DNA of 13,772 bases from CAJQPP01 sp041747075. GTDB lineage: Bacteria > Planctomycetota > Planctomycetia > Pirellulales > Pirellulaceae. Location of the stretch: contig JBGTFW010000064.1 of the NCBI GenBank assembly GCA_041747075.1, forward strand, positions 1 to 13,772, given 5' to 3'. The position numbers and the translations under genes are program-made. Shown one piece after another: positions 1-7,763 of this stretch. Below the pieces are notes generated by a model. It made no database searches. It saw only the letters and a program-made list of their open reading frames with translations, and was not told the origin of the DNA. How positions within the stretch are numbered: position 1 is the first letter of the stretch; each line of letters opens with the position of its first letter.

Positions 1-663
1 TTGTCGTTCTACTACAGTTACCAGGAAATCTTTGAACAAGGCATCTACTCCTTTCCCTCGACGGAACCCGATCCGGTGATCGTCGACGGCGGCTCGAATA
101 TCGGACTGAGCATCCTCTGGTTCAAGCGGCAATTTCCGGAAAGTCGCATCGTCGGGTTCGAGGCCGATCCGCGCGTCTTTGGCGTGCTGCAACGGAATCT
201 CGCCGCATTCGGATACCACGACGTCGAATTGGTGAACAAGGCGTTATGGAACGGGGCGGACGAAGTTGAGTTCGCGGTCGAAGGGGCCGACGGCGGGCGC
301 GTGAACGACGCCGACGACGGATGCTCGCGCGCTGTGGAGCGCGTCACGGTTCCGGCGACCCGCCTGGGTCCGTGGCTCGACCGTCGCGTCGATTTTCTCA
401 AGCTCGATATCGAAGGGTCCGAGTGCCGCGTCCTCGATGATTGCGCCGACAGGTTGCACAACGTGCAAAACCTCTTTGTCGAATACCATTCGTTTGTCGG
501 GCAGCGCCAGTCGCTCGACGAAATCCTGCAAGTCCTCATCGCGGCGGACTTCCGCGTTCAGATTCACACCCAGTTTTCTTCTCCCCGTCCGCTGATGGAA
601 CGACGCACTCAGCTTGGGATGGACTTGCAGTTGAACATCTTTGGATACAGGGACAACCCGTAA
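1..663 (+). CDS. FkbM-family SAM-dependent methyltransferase, 5' end outside window
   Basis: Probable O-methyltransferase of the FkbM family, which typically methylates sugars or other hydroxylated substrates in polysaccharide and secondary-metabolite clusters. The visible 220 residues hold the SAM-binding Rossmann start: VDGGSNIGLS at about residues 28-37, then the acidic strand end GFEADP at about 52-57. A second conserved block, FLKLDIEGSE, lies near 130-140, and FVEYH near 158-162. The reading frame is open to the window edge. The TTG at position 1 is probably internal, because family members usually carry 40 or more residues before the glycine-rich motif. It ends TAA, 12 bp before the glycosyltransferase-like gene, which points to one operon for surface polysaccharide decoration. 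Family call is firm; substrate is unknown. Confidence 0.85.
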   Translation: MSFYYSYQEIFEQGIYSFPSTEPDPVIVDGGSNIGLSILWFKRQFPESRIVGFEADPRVFGVLQRNLAAFGYHDVELVNKALWNGADEVEFAVEGADGGRVNDADDGCSRAVERVTVPATRLGPWLDRRVDFLKLDIEGSECRVLDDCADRLHNVQNLFVEYHSFVGQRQSLDEILQVLIAADFRVQIHTQFSSPRPLMERRTQLGMDLQLNIFGYRDNP

Positions 664-675
664 CGCGGGAGCGTC

Positions 676-2610
676 ATGCCAAAGCACATCCTCATCATCT
701 CGCCCTGCCGGACCGTCGCTCCCCACTTTGAAACGGAACTGGAAATAGCCCAGCGGCACCGTGAAGCGGGCGACCGGGTCACGCTCGTTTCGTGTCTCGG
801 CGAATTGCCTGGCTGCGATTTCAACCCGGATGCCGATCGGGCGATTTGCCGTGAATGCCGCCTCCGACGACTCGACGGGATGCGGAAGCTGCCCGCCGGG
901 ACAAGGCACCAGTCACTGGCGCGCCGGGTCGGCCCCCTCACCCTCACCCCCCTCACCCTGCCCTCTCCCCCGCAAAGCCGGGGGAGAGGGTGCATGGTTG
1001 AATCGTCTCCCCCGCAAGGCCGGGGGAGAGGGTGCGTGGCTGAATCGTCTCCCCCGCAAAGCCGGGGGAGAGGGTGCGTGGCTGAATCGTCTCCCCCGCA
1101 AGGCCGGGGGAGAGGGTGCATGGCTGAATCGTCTCCCCCGCAAGGCCGGGGGAGAGGGTGCATGGCTGAATCGTCTCCCCCGCAAAGCCGGGGGAGAGGG
1201 TGTGTGGCTGAATCGTCTCCCCCGCAAAGCCGGGGGAGAGGGTGCGTGACTGAATCGTCTCCCCCGCAAAGCCGGAAGAGAGGGTGCGAATTAAGCGCTC
1301 ACTCGCCAAGCGGGTGCGAATCAAGCGCTCACTTGCCATGCCGGTGCGATTCAAGCGCTCTCGTGGAAGGTCAAGGGGGAGAGGGCGTTTCGAGATCGCT
1401 TCCTCCAAATCCCGTTTTGATTCCTCCGTCCGCGCTGCGCGATAGCCGTTCACTTGCCCAGTGGCGGATCGGCAATTTTGATATTGGCCAGGCTTGCCTT
1501 TCGTCGCTGATTTCGCTCCGCCGCGATCCGCGACCTGACCTGCGTGGTGACGAAGAGGTGATTAACCGACTGGCGGCGGGCGCGCGACAGACCTGGCTGG
1601 CGACGAGCGCGTTGCTGGCCCGGCATCGTCCGGATCGCGTTTATGTGTTCAATGGCCGGTTCGCCGCGCCACGCGCGGTGCTCCGTGCCTGCGAGGCTTT
1701 CAAGATCGAATGCCTCATCCATGAGCGGGGTTGCGATAGCCGCCACTTTCAACTTTATCGAAACCATCTCCCGCACGACATTCCCTCGATGGAGCGGCGG
1801 ATTCGCGCGTTCTGGAACGCCGCCGCGAGCCAGACAAGCCGCCATCGCGACGCCCGCGCGTGGTTTCACGGTCGCGTCGCACGCGTCGAACGGAACTGGC
1901 GCTCGTTTGTCAAGCAACAGGACCGCGGGTCGCTTCCTGAAGACTGGAAACCGGGTCGCCACAACATTGTCGTGTTCACGTCGTCGGAAGACGAATTCGC
2001 CGCTATTGGGGACTGCTGGCGGAATCGACTGTGGCCCGATCAGGCGACGGCGCTGGAATCGATCGCGCGTGAATTGCGGCATGTCCGTCCCGACACTCAT
2101 CTGACCATTCGCGTCCATCCCAACCTCGCCGGGATCGACAACTCAACGACGAAACGACTGGATCGTTTGCAAGGCGAAAACGTGTCCGTGATTGAGGCGA
2201 GCCGGGCAGTCGACAGTTACCAGCTCTTGCGACTGGCCGATACGGTGGCGACTTTCGGTTCGAGTATCGGCATCGAGTCGGTTTTCTGGTCGCGCCCTTC
2301 GGTATTGCTGGGACCCTGTTTTTACGAGCAATTCAGGGGCCCATACCGCGCCGAATCACGAGGACACGCCATTCGACTTCTCGCCGCCGACTTGACGCCG
2401 GCGATTCGACACGAGGCACTGCTGTACGGGTACTGGCAGCAGCGGCACGGGATCGCGTTTAAACACTTCGAGGCCGACGACCTGTTTACCGGCCGGTTTC
2501 GTGGCGAAATCGTCTGGCCGCGTCCCCGCAAGTCGATTGGACACTACGTGGCAAAACCGATCCGCAGCTTGCGGAAACGGATTCCGCTGCCGCGCGACCG
2601 CGCGGCATAG
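676..2610 (+). CDS. Capsule/LPS-type glycosyltransferase-like protein with in-frame repeat insertion
   Basis: A 644-residue protein, probably a GT-B-like glycosyltransferase or capsular polysaccharide synthesis protein. Evidence is the Rossmann-like start HILIISPCRT, a cysteine motif at C47, C58 and C61 (GCDFNPDADRAICRECRLRR), IRVHPN at about residues 478-483, and FGSSIGIES at about 527-535. The last two resemble the donor-binding half of capsule synthesis enzymes. Residues from about 97 to 233 are not domain-like: they are the translation of tandem DNA repeats (units such as SPPQGRGRGC), with short low-complexity flanks. The array splits the N-terminal segment from the rest but keeps the frame. 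The start ATG is preceded by GGGAG at 5-bp spacing and lies 12 bp after the methyltransferase stop, so the two are likely co-transcribed. Whether the enlarged protein folds is uncertain; activity and sugar are unknown. Confidence 0.7.
   Translation: MPKHILIISPCRTVAPHFETELEIAQRHREAGDRVTLVSCLGELPGCDFNPDADRAICRECRLRRLDGMRKLPAGTRHQSLARRVGPLTLTPLTLPSPPQSRGRGCMVESSPPQGRGRGCVAESSPPQSRGRGCVAESSPPQGRGRGCMAESSPPQGRGRGCMAESSPPQSRGRGCVAESSPPQSRGRGCVTESSPPQSRKRGCELSAHSPSGCESSAHLPCRCDSSALVEGQGGEGVSRSLPPNPVLIPPSALRDSRSLAQWRIGNFDIGQACLSSLISLRRDPRPDLRGDEEVINRLAAGARQTWLATSALLARHRPDRVYVFNGRFAAPRAVLRACEAFKIECLIHERGCDSRHFQLYRNHLPHDIPSMERRIRAFWNAAASQTSRHRDARAWFHGRVARVERNWRSFVKQQDRGSLPEDWKPGRHNIVVFTSSEDEFAAIGDCWRNRLWPDQATALESIARELRHVRPDTHLTIRVHPNLAGIDNSTTKRLDRLQGENVSVIEASRAVDSYQLLRLADTVATFGSSIGIESVFWSRPSVLLGPCFYEQFRGPYRAESRGHAIRLLAADLTPAIRHEALLYGYWQQRHGIAFKHFEADDLFTGRFRGEIVWPRPRKSIGHYVAKPIRSLRKRIPLPRDRAA
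964..1289. repeat. Eight tandem 42-bp palindromic repeats inside a coding region
   Basis: Copies begin at 964, 1006, 1048, 1090, 1132, 1174, 1216 and 1258, an exact 42-bp period. Each carries the dyad CTCCCCCG-CAARGC-CGGGGGAG, an 8-bp perfect stem with a 6-base loop, followed by a spacer close to AGGGTGCRTGGCTGAATCGT. The loop alternates between CAAAGC and CAAGGC. The eighth copy is decayed (CCGGAAGAG), as expected at an array edge. A C-rich lead-in of CCCTCACCC type lies at about 938-962. Since 42 is 14 codons, gain or loss of units keeps the frame of the host gene. The unit contains no stop in several frames on either strand, which explains the many spurious open frames here. The spacers are near-identical, so this is not CRISPR. 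Confidence 0.95.
1285..1374. repeat. Three tandem 30-bp repeats following the 42-bp array
   Basis: Copies begin at 1285, 1315 and 1345 with the shared core TGCGAAT(T/C)AAGCGCTC and diverging tails. They encode ten-residue units beginning C(E/D)xSA. They follow the decayed eighth palindromic copy directly and share its GGGTGCG edge, so they may have arisen from it. The period is again a multiple of three. A short AGGGGGAGAGGGCG remnant of the palindromic family closes the region at about 1374-1387. Confidence 0.8.
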
Positions 2611-2649
2611 CTGAAAAAGCCTGTTTCGGCTGCCGAGGAACTTTCAATT

Positions 2650-3753
2650 TCAAGCGGACAGGGTCCGCTTCCCCCTCTCAACGACCGATGCGGTGCCCGG
2701 CAGCTCGTCCGCAATCCGGATCAGCCGCGCCGCGACGTGGCGTGAGTGCGGTTCATTCACTTGAAGTGATTCGACGACGGGCCGTCCACCAAGGTATCGG
2801 GAATTGCCATAGGATTTGTCGTAATACTTGAGGCAGATCCGAACGCATCGCGAGAAATCGCCGGTCTGAATCGCAGCGACGGCTTCTTGCACATTCTGTC
2901 CACCGAGTCGTTTGCGAATCTTTTCCACGGCGGCAATCAGTTCGTCGGGAGAATTGCCGCTGTATTCGGTCGTCAGCAACTCGACGCGGCGGTCCAGCGG
3001 TGCCTCGATCTCGATCATCGGTGCGGCGACGGCCTGGCAAAAAAATGGACGAGGGATGAAGACGCGGCCGATCAACTGGCTTTCCGCTTCGATCCAGACG
3101 CGCCTTGTCGCGTCGAGGCGACGAAGTTGCTCGTGCAGACGATTCTCGAATTGTTCGACCGACGGTTGCGGACCGAGGCCGACGGCACCAAACGCCGACC
3201 CGCGATGGTTCGCAAGCCCTTCGAGATCGACGACCTGTTCGCCGGACTGGGCGAGAAGCGCGAGCTGGCGGGTCTTGCCGCTCCCCGTCAGCCCGCCGAG
3301 TACGACAAGCCGCCACGGCTGCGCGAACAGCACATGGCCGGCGCGGCGCCACGCCTGATAGCCGCCTCGCAACAGTTTGACCGAAACGTCCATTTGTTCG
3401 ATGAGCCAGCCAACGCTCCGGCTTCGCATCCCGCCGCGCCAGCAGTGGACGAGCAAACGGGGTGCAACCTTGCCTGAAGACGCTCTGGTTGATTGCGATG
3501 CAATTCCTGTTGCAGTTTCCGCGAGCCATTCAATGCGGCTTCCGGCGATTTCCAGGCCTCTCAGGAGGGCTGCTTGCCTGCCTGCTTGTTTGTAGAGCGT
3601 CCCGATTTCGGCCCGTTGCTGATCGTCGAAAAGCGGCAAGTTGATCGCGCCCGGAATATGCCCGCGCGCGAATTCACCCGGCGACCGGACGTCGACCATG
3701 GGCGTCGTGTCGCGGTGCCGAAGGTACTCGTCGACGGAGACGGAGGCTGGCAT
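2650..3753 (-). CDS. mnmH: tRNA 2-selenouridine(34) synthase
   Basis: MnmH (SelU/YbbB) replaces the sulfur of 2-thiouridine at the wobble base of Lys, Glu and Gln tRNAs with selenium from selenophosphate, through a geranylated intermediate. Length is 367 residues, close to the roughly 364 of the E. coli enzyme. The N-terminal rhodanese domain starts with VDVRSPGEFARGHIPGAINLP at about residues 20-40 and carries the catalytic cysteine C104 in HCWRGGMRS. A P-loop, GLTGSGKT (154-161), begins the C-terminal domain that binds the tRNA and the geranyl donor. The ATG at 3753 lies just before the rhodanese fold. The gene is divergent from the cupin gene with 131 bp between starts, and convergent with the glycosyltransferase-like gene, 39 bp apart. 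No selD is in the window, so selenophosphate must come from elsewhere. Confidence 0.95.
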   Translation of the reverse strand: MPASVSVDEYLRHRDTTPMVDVRSPGEFARGHIPGAINLPLFDDQQRAEIGTLYKQAGRQAALLRGLEIAGSRIEWLAETATGIASQSTRASSGKVAPRLLVHCWRGGMRSRSVGWLIEQMDVSVKLLRGGYQAWRRAGHVLFAQPWRLVVLGGLTGSGKTRQLALLAQSGEQVVDLEGLANHRGSAFGAVGLGPQPSVEQFENRLHEQLRRLDATRRVWIEAESQLIGRVFIPRPFFCQAVAAPMIEIEAPLDRRVELLTTEYSGNSPDELIAAVEKIRKRLGGQNVQEAVAAIQTGDFSRCVRICLKYYDKSYGNSRYLGGRPVVESLQVNEPHSRHVAARLIRIADELPGTASVVERGKRTLSA

Positions 3754-3802
3754 TGCGGGGACTCGTGCGTTGTCTGGCGAAATCGGCTTTCATTCCGGAT
3801 TT

Positions 3803-3828
3803 CCTCTCCCCCGATGGCTGGAGAGAGG
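3803..3828. repeat. Degenerate solo copy of the palindromic repeat family
   Basis: CCTCTCCCCCG, an 8-base loop region, then gGAGAGAGG, followed by TGC as in the 42-bp array. The outer CCTCTC/GAGAGG arms are intact while the inner G/C arms have drifted. It sits between the divergent mnmH and cupin starts, the usual intergenic position for such elements. Confidence 0.6.
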
Positions 3829-3846
3829 TGCAACCAGGCCGATCGA

Positions 3847-3875
3847 TTGCCGGTGGCACCGCGCTGCTTTATATT
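3847..3875 (+). promoter_or_regulatory. Candidate sigma70-type promoter of the cupin gene
   Basis: TTGCCG (3847-3852), a 17-bp spacer and TATATT (3870-3875). The -10 box ends 9 bp before the ATG at 3885, so transcription would begin almost at the start codon. This fits the absence of a Shine-Dalgarno sequence there. Sequence-based inference only. Confidence 0.4.
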
Positions 3876-3884
3876 GTGCGGGCA

Positions 3885-4292
3885 ATGAACGCTCCCCGCA
3901 ATGACAAGGTCAACCTCGGCAACGTGCTTCGTCAAATCGAGGAATGCTGGAGCCCGGTCGTCGTCGGTGAACTCAACGGCCAGGCAGTCAAGCTCGCGAG
4001 GCTGGAGGGCGAGTTCATTTGGCATCACCACGCCGACGAGGATGAGGGGTTTCTCGTTCTTCGCGGCCAATTGTCGATTCAGCTTCGCGATCGGACAGTT
4101 GAACTGAACGAAGGCGAATTCTTTATTGTTCCTCGGGGCGTCGAGCACCGGCCCGTTGCACGCGCGGAGGCGCACGTACTGTTGTTTGAACCGGCGACGA
4201 CCCTCAACACCGGCAACGTAAGGAACGAGCGAACGATTGATGTTCTGAAACGGGTCGCTCCCCGAATTGTTCCCGCAAGGCATTCTGGCTAG
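3885..4292 (+). CDS. Small single-domain cupin protein
   Basis: A 135-residue single-domain cupin, a metal-binding beta-barrel. Motif 1 includes GEFIWHHHADEDEGFLVLRG, with H47, H49 and probably E54 as ligands. Motif 2 is GEFFIVPRGVEHRP, with H88 as the fourth ligand. Stand-alone cupins of this type are often called mannose-6-phosphate isomerase-like, but most have no demonstrated substrate; function here is open. The frame is open further upstream as far as 3753, but that stretch overlaps the mnmH start and the repeat remnant, and the candidate promoter lies inside it. I therefore use the ATG at 3885, where the conserved cupin sequence follows shortly. No ribosome binding site is visible, and the transcript may be leaderless. 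Confidence 0.85.
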   Translation: MNAPRNDKVNLGNVLRQIEECWSPVVVGELNGQAVKLARLEGEFIWHHHADEDEGFLVLRGQLSIQLRDRTVELNEGEFFIVPRGVEHRPVARAEAHVLLFEPATTLNTGNVRNERTIDVLKRVAPRIVPARHSG

Positions 4293-4381
4293 AATCATCC
4301 CCGACGATCCATGGCTCCCGGCAACTTCATGCCGCGATGGAATTCGCCGAGGAATCCTTTCCCCAACGTGAGCGATGCCGA

Positions 4382-4807
4382 ATGAATGCCGATAGTTCCG
4401 ATGCCCGGTTGATTTGCGAACAGGTGATTATCGACGGTGTCGTTTCCAGTGACGAAGTGTCACGCCTGAGTCAATACGTCGATGCCGACCGGGTCGTGGG
4501 TCGCGAGGAAGCCGAATGGTTGCTCCGCGTCAACGCCGCGACGCGGCACAACCGAAAGAACTGCACGGAGTGGCCGGACTTTTTCATTTCCACGATTACC
4601 CGTTTCATTGTGTTTGACATGAACACGTCGGGGGAGGTCGCCAGCGACGAAGCCGCCTGGTTGCTCGGGCATTTTCCGGCGGGAGAGTCGTTGTCGGAGA
4701 CCGAATGCGGACTCTTCCGGGAAATCCGGCGAATGGCACCGCGGTGCTGTGCATCACTTAACGACTATTTCGCAATGGCGCGGCCAAGGGCACACCCGAA
4801 AGAATAA
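4382..4807 (+). CDS. Unknown small protein with two related acidic helical segments
   Basis: A 141-residue acidic protein with no signal peptide or membrane segment. Two related segments are visible: VIIDGVVSSDEVSRLSQYVD...VVGREEAEWLLRVN, and later MNTSGEVASDEAAWLLGHF. The repeated pattern of G-x-V-(A/S)-S-D-E-(A/V) followed by a tryptophan or leucine-rich helix resembles the paired helical units of TerB-like or EF-hand-like bacterial proteins, but I cannot assign a family. The frame is open from an ATG at 4337. I chose the ATG at 4382 because the conserved-looking sequence starts shortly after it; neither start has a good ribosome binding site. It precedes comEC by 40 bp in the same direction and could be co-transcribed with it. 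Confidence 0.65.
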   Translation: MNADSSDARLICEQVIIDGVVSSDEVSRLSQYVDADRVVGREEAEWLLRVNAATRHNRKNCTEWPDFFISTITRFIVFDMNTSGEVASDEAAWLLGHFPAGESLSETECGLFREIRRMAPRCCASLNDYFAMARPRAHPKE

Positions 4808-4847
4808 TTTCAGGCCGCATGGCCCCTGAAATGGATAATCGCGCGAT

Positions 4848-7157
4848 ATGGACGATCGCCTCCTCGCCGGGAACGTGGAACGCCTGGCTCCGGTTTATCA
4901 GCCGATGCTGCGCGTCGCATTGGCGCTGGCCGCGGGGATCATCGCGAGCCGCATTTTCGCACCGCCTGTCGCTTTCTGGTGTGTCGCCGCGGCCGCCAGC
5001 GGCATCGTGTGGCTGGCGTCGTTTCGCGCTGGTCGGCTGGTGGTCTCATCAACTTGTCTGTTGTTGATGATCGGTGCGGCGGGCGGGCTGTGGCACCATT
5101 GGAACTGGAACTACATCGAGGCTCGCGACGTTGGCCGCTTTTCGTCGGAGCGGGCCATGCCCGCATACGTGCGGGGGGTTATCTCTTCGCATCCAAACTT
5201 TGTCGCCGCCGATTTGCCTTCGCGCGGAGACGCCAACGTCCGTCCAGGGAGAACACGGTTTACACTCGACGTCGAGTCCATTCGCGACGGAATAAAAATG
5301 GTTCACGCGAGTGGCCGGATCGAAGTCTTTGTCAATGGGCGTTTCGACGAGTTCCCGGCCGGTGAACGCGTTGACCTTGCAGGAAGCCTTTCGACGATCA
5401 GCGCGCCGGGGAATCCTGGCCAGTTTGATCTGGCAAGCCATTTTCGCGGGCAGGGCGTCCACTGCTGGATGAACATCGCGCGGACCGAGGCCATCATGCC
5501 GGCTCCTGACCGCCCATCTTTATGGCATCGCCCGCCGGGAATCATCAAGGCACGACTTGACGCGATGATCTGGCGATTCGTCGGAGAGGATCGCGCCGCG
5601 CTGGCGTCGGCGATGCTGTTGGGGAACCGGGGACAGCTCGATCAGATCGAGCGCGAGCAGTTTATGCTGACGGGGACGGTGCATCTGCTGGCGATCTCCG
5701 GACTGCACGTGGGAATCCTCGCGGGACTGTTTCTGGCGCTGCCGCGAACCGGGCTGGCGTCGCGACGGATGAGTCTGTTGCTGACGTTCGTGTTCGTCGT
5801 GAGTTATGCGTGGCTCGTCGAGTTTCGTCCGCCCGTCGCGCGCGCGGCGATCCTGATTAGCGTTTATTGCTATTGCAAATGGGTCGGACGGGACGCCTTT
5901 TCGTTTAATTCGCTGGCGATGGCCGCGCTGATTGTCATGATCGCCAATCCGTCCGATCTCTTTTCAGTGGGCGCGCAATTGTCGTTCCTTGCGGTTGGCT
6001 CGCTGATCTTCGCATGGCGGTGGTTGGCCCGCCCGGTTTCCGACGATCCAATCGACCGGCTGATAGTACGGACGCGAAGCTGGCAATCGCGGGCGATCCG
6101 GTCGGTGGGGCGAAAAATACTGGCGGCGACCATGGTCAGCACCGTGATCTGGCTGGCGGCGCTGCCGCTGGTCGCCGCGCGGTTTCACGTCGTCACACCG
6201 ATCGCACTGATCATCAACCCGCTCGTTCTGTTTCCCATGACGTTGGCGCTTGTTAGCGGGCTTGCCGTGATGGTGCTCGGATGGATTCCGCCGCTCGGGT
6301 TTTTGGCGGGTTGGGTTTGCAACCAGTCGTTGACCGTGATGAAGTGGCTGATCGAAACGAGCGAATCGATCCCATGGAGTTATTACTGGACGCCAGGACC
6401 TCCGTTGGCGTCGGTCGTCGTCTTTTATGCGATCTTGCTGATGCTGTTCGTCGTGAGACCACGCGGAGTACCGTGGCCCGCGGCGGCGGGCCTGCTGGGG
6501 GCATGGATGGCGATCGGGTGGGGCGTGCCCGCGCATCTGACTCAACGCGCGGCGGAGCAACGGACGACGCTCGCCTGTACTTTCATTGACGTGGGACACG
6601 GCAGTTGCATCTTGCTGGAACTGCCAGGGGGTGCCAACGTCCTTTACGATTGCGGCAGCATGGGGTCACCACGAGCTGCCGCACGAAACGCCAGCGACGT
6701 GCTCTGGTCGCGCGGGATTTCACGCCTCGACGCGGCGATCATCTCTCATGCGGATGCGGACCACTTCAACGGGTTTCCCGAATTGTCGCACCGCTTCCCG
6801 ATTGACCGCCTGATTATTTCGTCGGTCATGGCCAGCGAATTGGCCAATCCGAAGATCGGCGAATTGGTGGAGTCGTTGCGCGCGTCCGGAATCGGGCTGG
6901 TCGAGCTGGTTGCCACGGGTGACGAATTGAACCTCGCTGCCGGTGTTCGGGTCGACGTGCTGAATCCACCGCGGGATTCCAGGATCGGGTCCGACAACGC
7001 CAATAGCATTGTGCTGGATATTGGTTATCGCGATCGGCGAATTCTCTTGACGGGCGACCTGGTCGACGAGGGACTTGAGTCGCTCCTGAGGAGGGCGGCG
7101 GTGAATTATGACGTGGTTATGGCACCCCATCACGGGAGTCCGTCGAGCCGTCCCGCC
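4848..7157 (+). pseudogene. comEC: comEC 5' part, interrupted by a mobile element
   Basis: ComEC/Rec2 forms the inner-membrane channel that takes single-stranded DNA into the cell during natural transformation. The 770 codons here cover hydrophobic N-terminal segments, a soluble DUF4131-like domain, and the Competence domain with LLGNRG (about 257-262) and AISGLHVGI (282-290). More membrane segments follow, then most of a metallo-beta-lactamase domain: FIDVGHGS at 579-586, the metal motif HADADHFNG at 634-642, a later LTGDLVDEG, and PHHGS at 760-764. Host sequence stops at codon 770. The frame then runs into the element as far as 7745, giving a chimeric tail antisense to the HNH gene. The missing C-terminus is at 12061-12276. 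The domain is cut after its metal motifs but before the final strands, so a functional product is unlikely. Confidence 0.92.
7150..7157. repeat. Target-site duplication, left copy (GTCCCGCC)
   Basis: Eight bases identical to 12053-12060, directly abutting the left terminal inverted repeat. The match can also be cut as a 10-bp direct repeat CGTCCCGCCG with 10-bp inverted repeats. The 8-bp reading, with ends GGT...ACC, agrees better with the IS1 family. Joining at this octamer restores the comEC frame. Confidence 0.9.
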
Positions 7158-7168
7158 GGTACTGTCCT
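7158..7168 (+). repeat. Left terminal inverted repeat
   Basis: GGTACTGTCCT, the exact reverse complement of 12042-12052. Imperfect pairing with the right end continues inward, sharing AGA and ACAC blocks at positions 15-17 and 23-26 of each end. The HNH stop codon lies 29 bp further in. Confidence 0.92.
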
Positions 7169-7196
7169 GGCAGATGCATACACGAACTGGTCCGCC

Positions 7197-7763
7197 TCAA
7201 TCTTCACCGAATTTGCCCTTAAGCCATTCCAGCACTGCCCGCTGATCGTCGATGGTCGCGCGGCGGATTGCTGCCAACAGGTGGAGCGTATCCGGCTTGG
7301 GTGGCGCAGTATTCTGGAGGCCCTCATTGCAGGCCGTACAAACCGCGCGCAAGTTGCGCGCTTCGTCACTGCCGCCTTTAGACTTGTCCAGAATATGCCC
7401 CATTACGAGCCGTACCGTTCGGGGGCCGCCCAACGGGTCAGGATCGCCCGCAGCAACCCCGCACATTTGGCAGGTATACCCGTTGCGTTCCAAAACCTGG
7501 GCGCGAACTTCCTTCGATATTCCACGCTTGAAGGCCGGCCGCCGCTCGGTCGTTTCCATCAGATATTGATCTGGACGGAGGTTGGCACGGTCTTTGTGCG
7601 TCAAAATCTGATATCCGTCTTCGTTGCGAAGCTCGCGGACTCGCCTGGCCCATTCCGATGCGCCACCACTGGCCGCCTGGATTTCCCGAGAGGTCAGGAC
7701 TTTTCCAAGATTGGCCTCGAAGAACTCAAGAATGAGTTGTTTTGAGCCTTTTCTGCGTGCCAT
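7197..7763 (-). CDS. HNH endonuclease, probable type II restriction enzyme
   Basis: A 188-residue nuclease. Residues 1-70 look like a winged helix (LILEFFEANLGKVLTSREI, then a basic stretch), a plausible DNA-recognition domain. The C-terminal half is a zinc-supported beta-beta-alpha HNH fold: C98 and C101 in YTCQMC, general-base H123 in VMGHI, N137 in EARNL, and C142/C145 followed by N146 in VCTACN. It overlaps the methyltransferase by 38 bp in the same direction, suggesting translational coupling and a restriction-modification pair in which methylase is made first. AGAAGG about 10 bases before the ATG is a weak ribosome binding site. The gene ends 29 bp inside the left transposon end. Alternative role: a methylation-dependent or homing-type HNH nuclease. 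Recognition sequence cannot be read from sequence alone. Confidence 0.85.
   Translation of the reverse strand: MARRKGSKQLILEFFEANLGKVLTSREIQAASGGASEWARRVRELRNEDGYQILTHKDRANLRPDQYLMETTERRPAFKRGISKEVRAQVLERNGYTCQMCGVAAGDPDPLGGPRTVRLVMGHILDKSKGGSDEARNLRAVCTACNEGLQNTAPPKPDTLHLLAAIRRATIDDQRAVLEWLKGKFGED

Noticed and set aside
964..1289. CRISPR array
   Set aside because: The unit repeats as a whole at 42 bp, including the spacer part. There are no unique spacers and no cas genes.
953..1453. Long minus-strand and alternate-frame open frames over the repeat array
   Set aside because: They result from a stop-free unit with a period divisible by three. The sequence outside the array has no coding character in those frames.
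3753..3884. N-terminal extension of the cupin protein to 3753
   Set aside because: It would overlap the mnmH start, run through the palindromic remnant and the promoter, and precede the domain with unrelated sequence.
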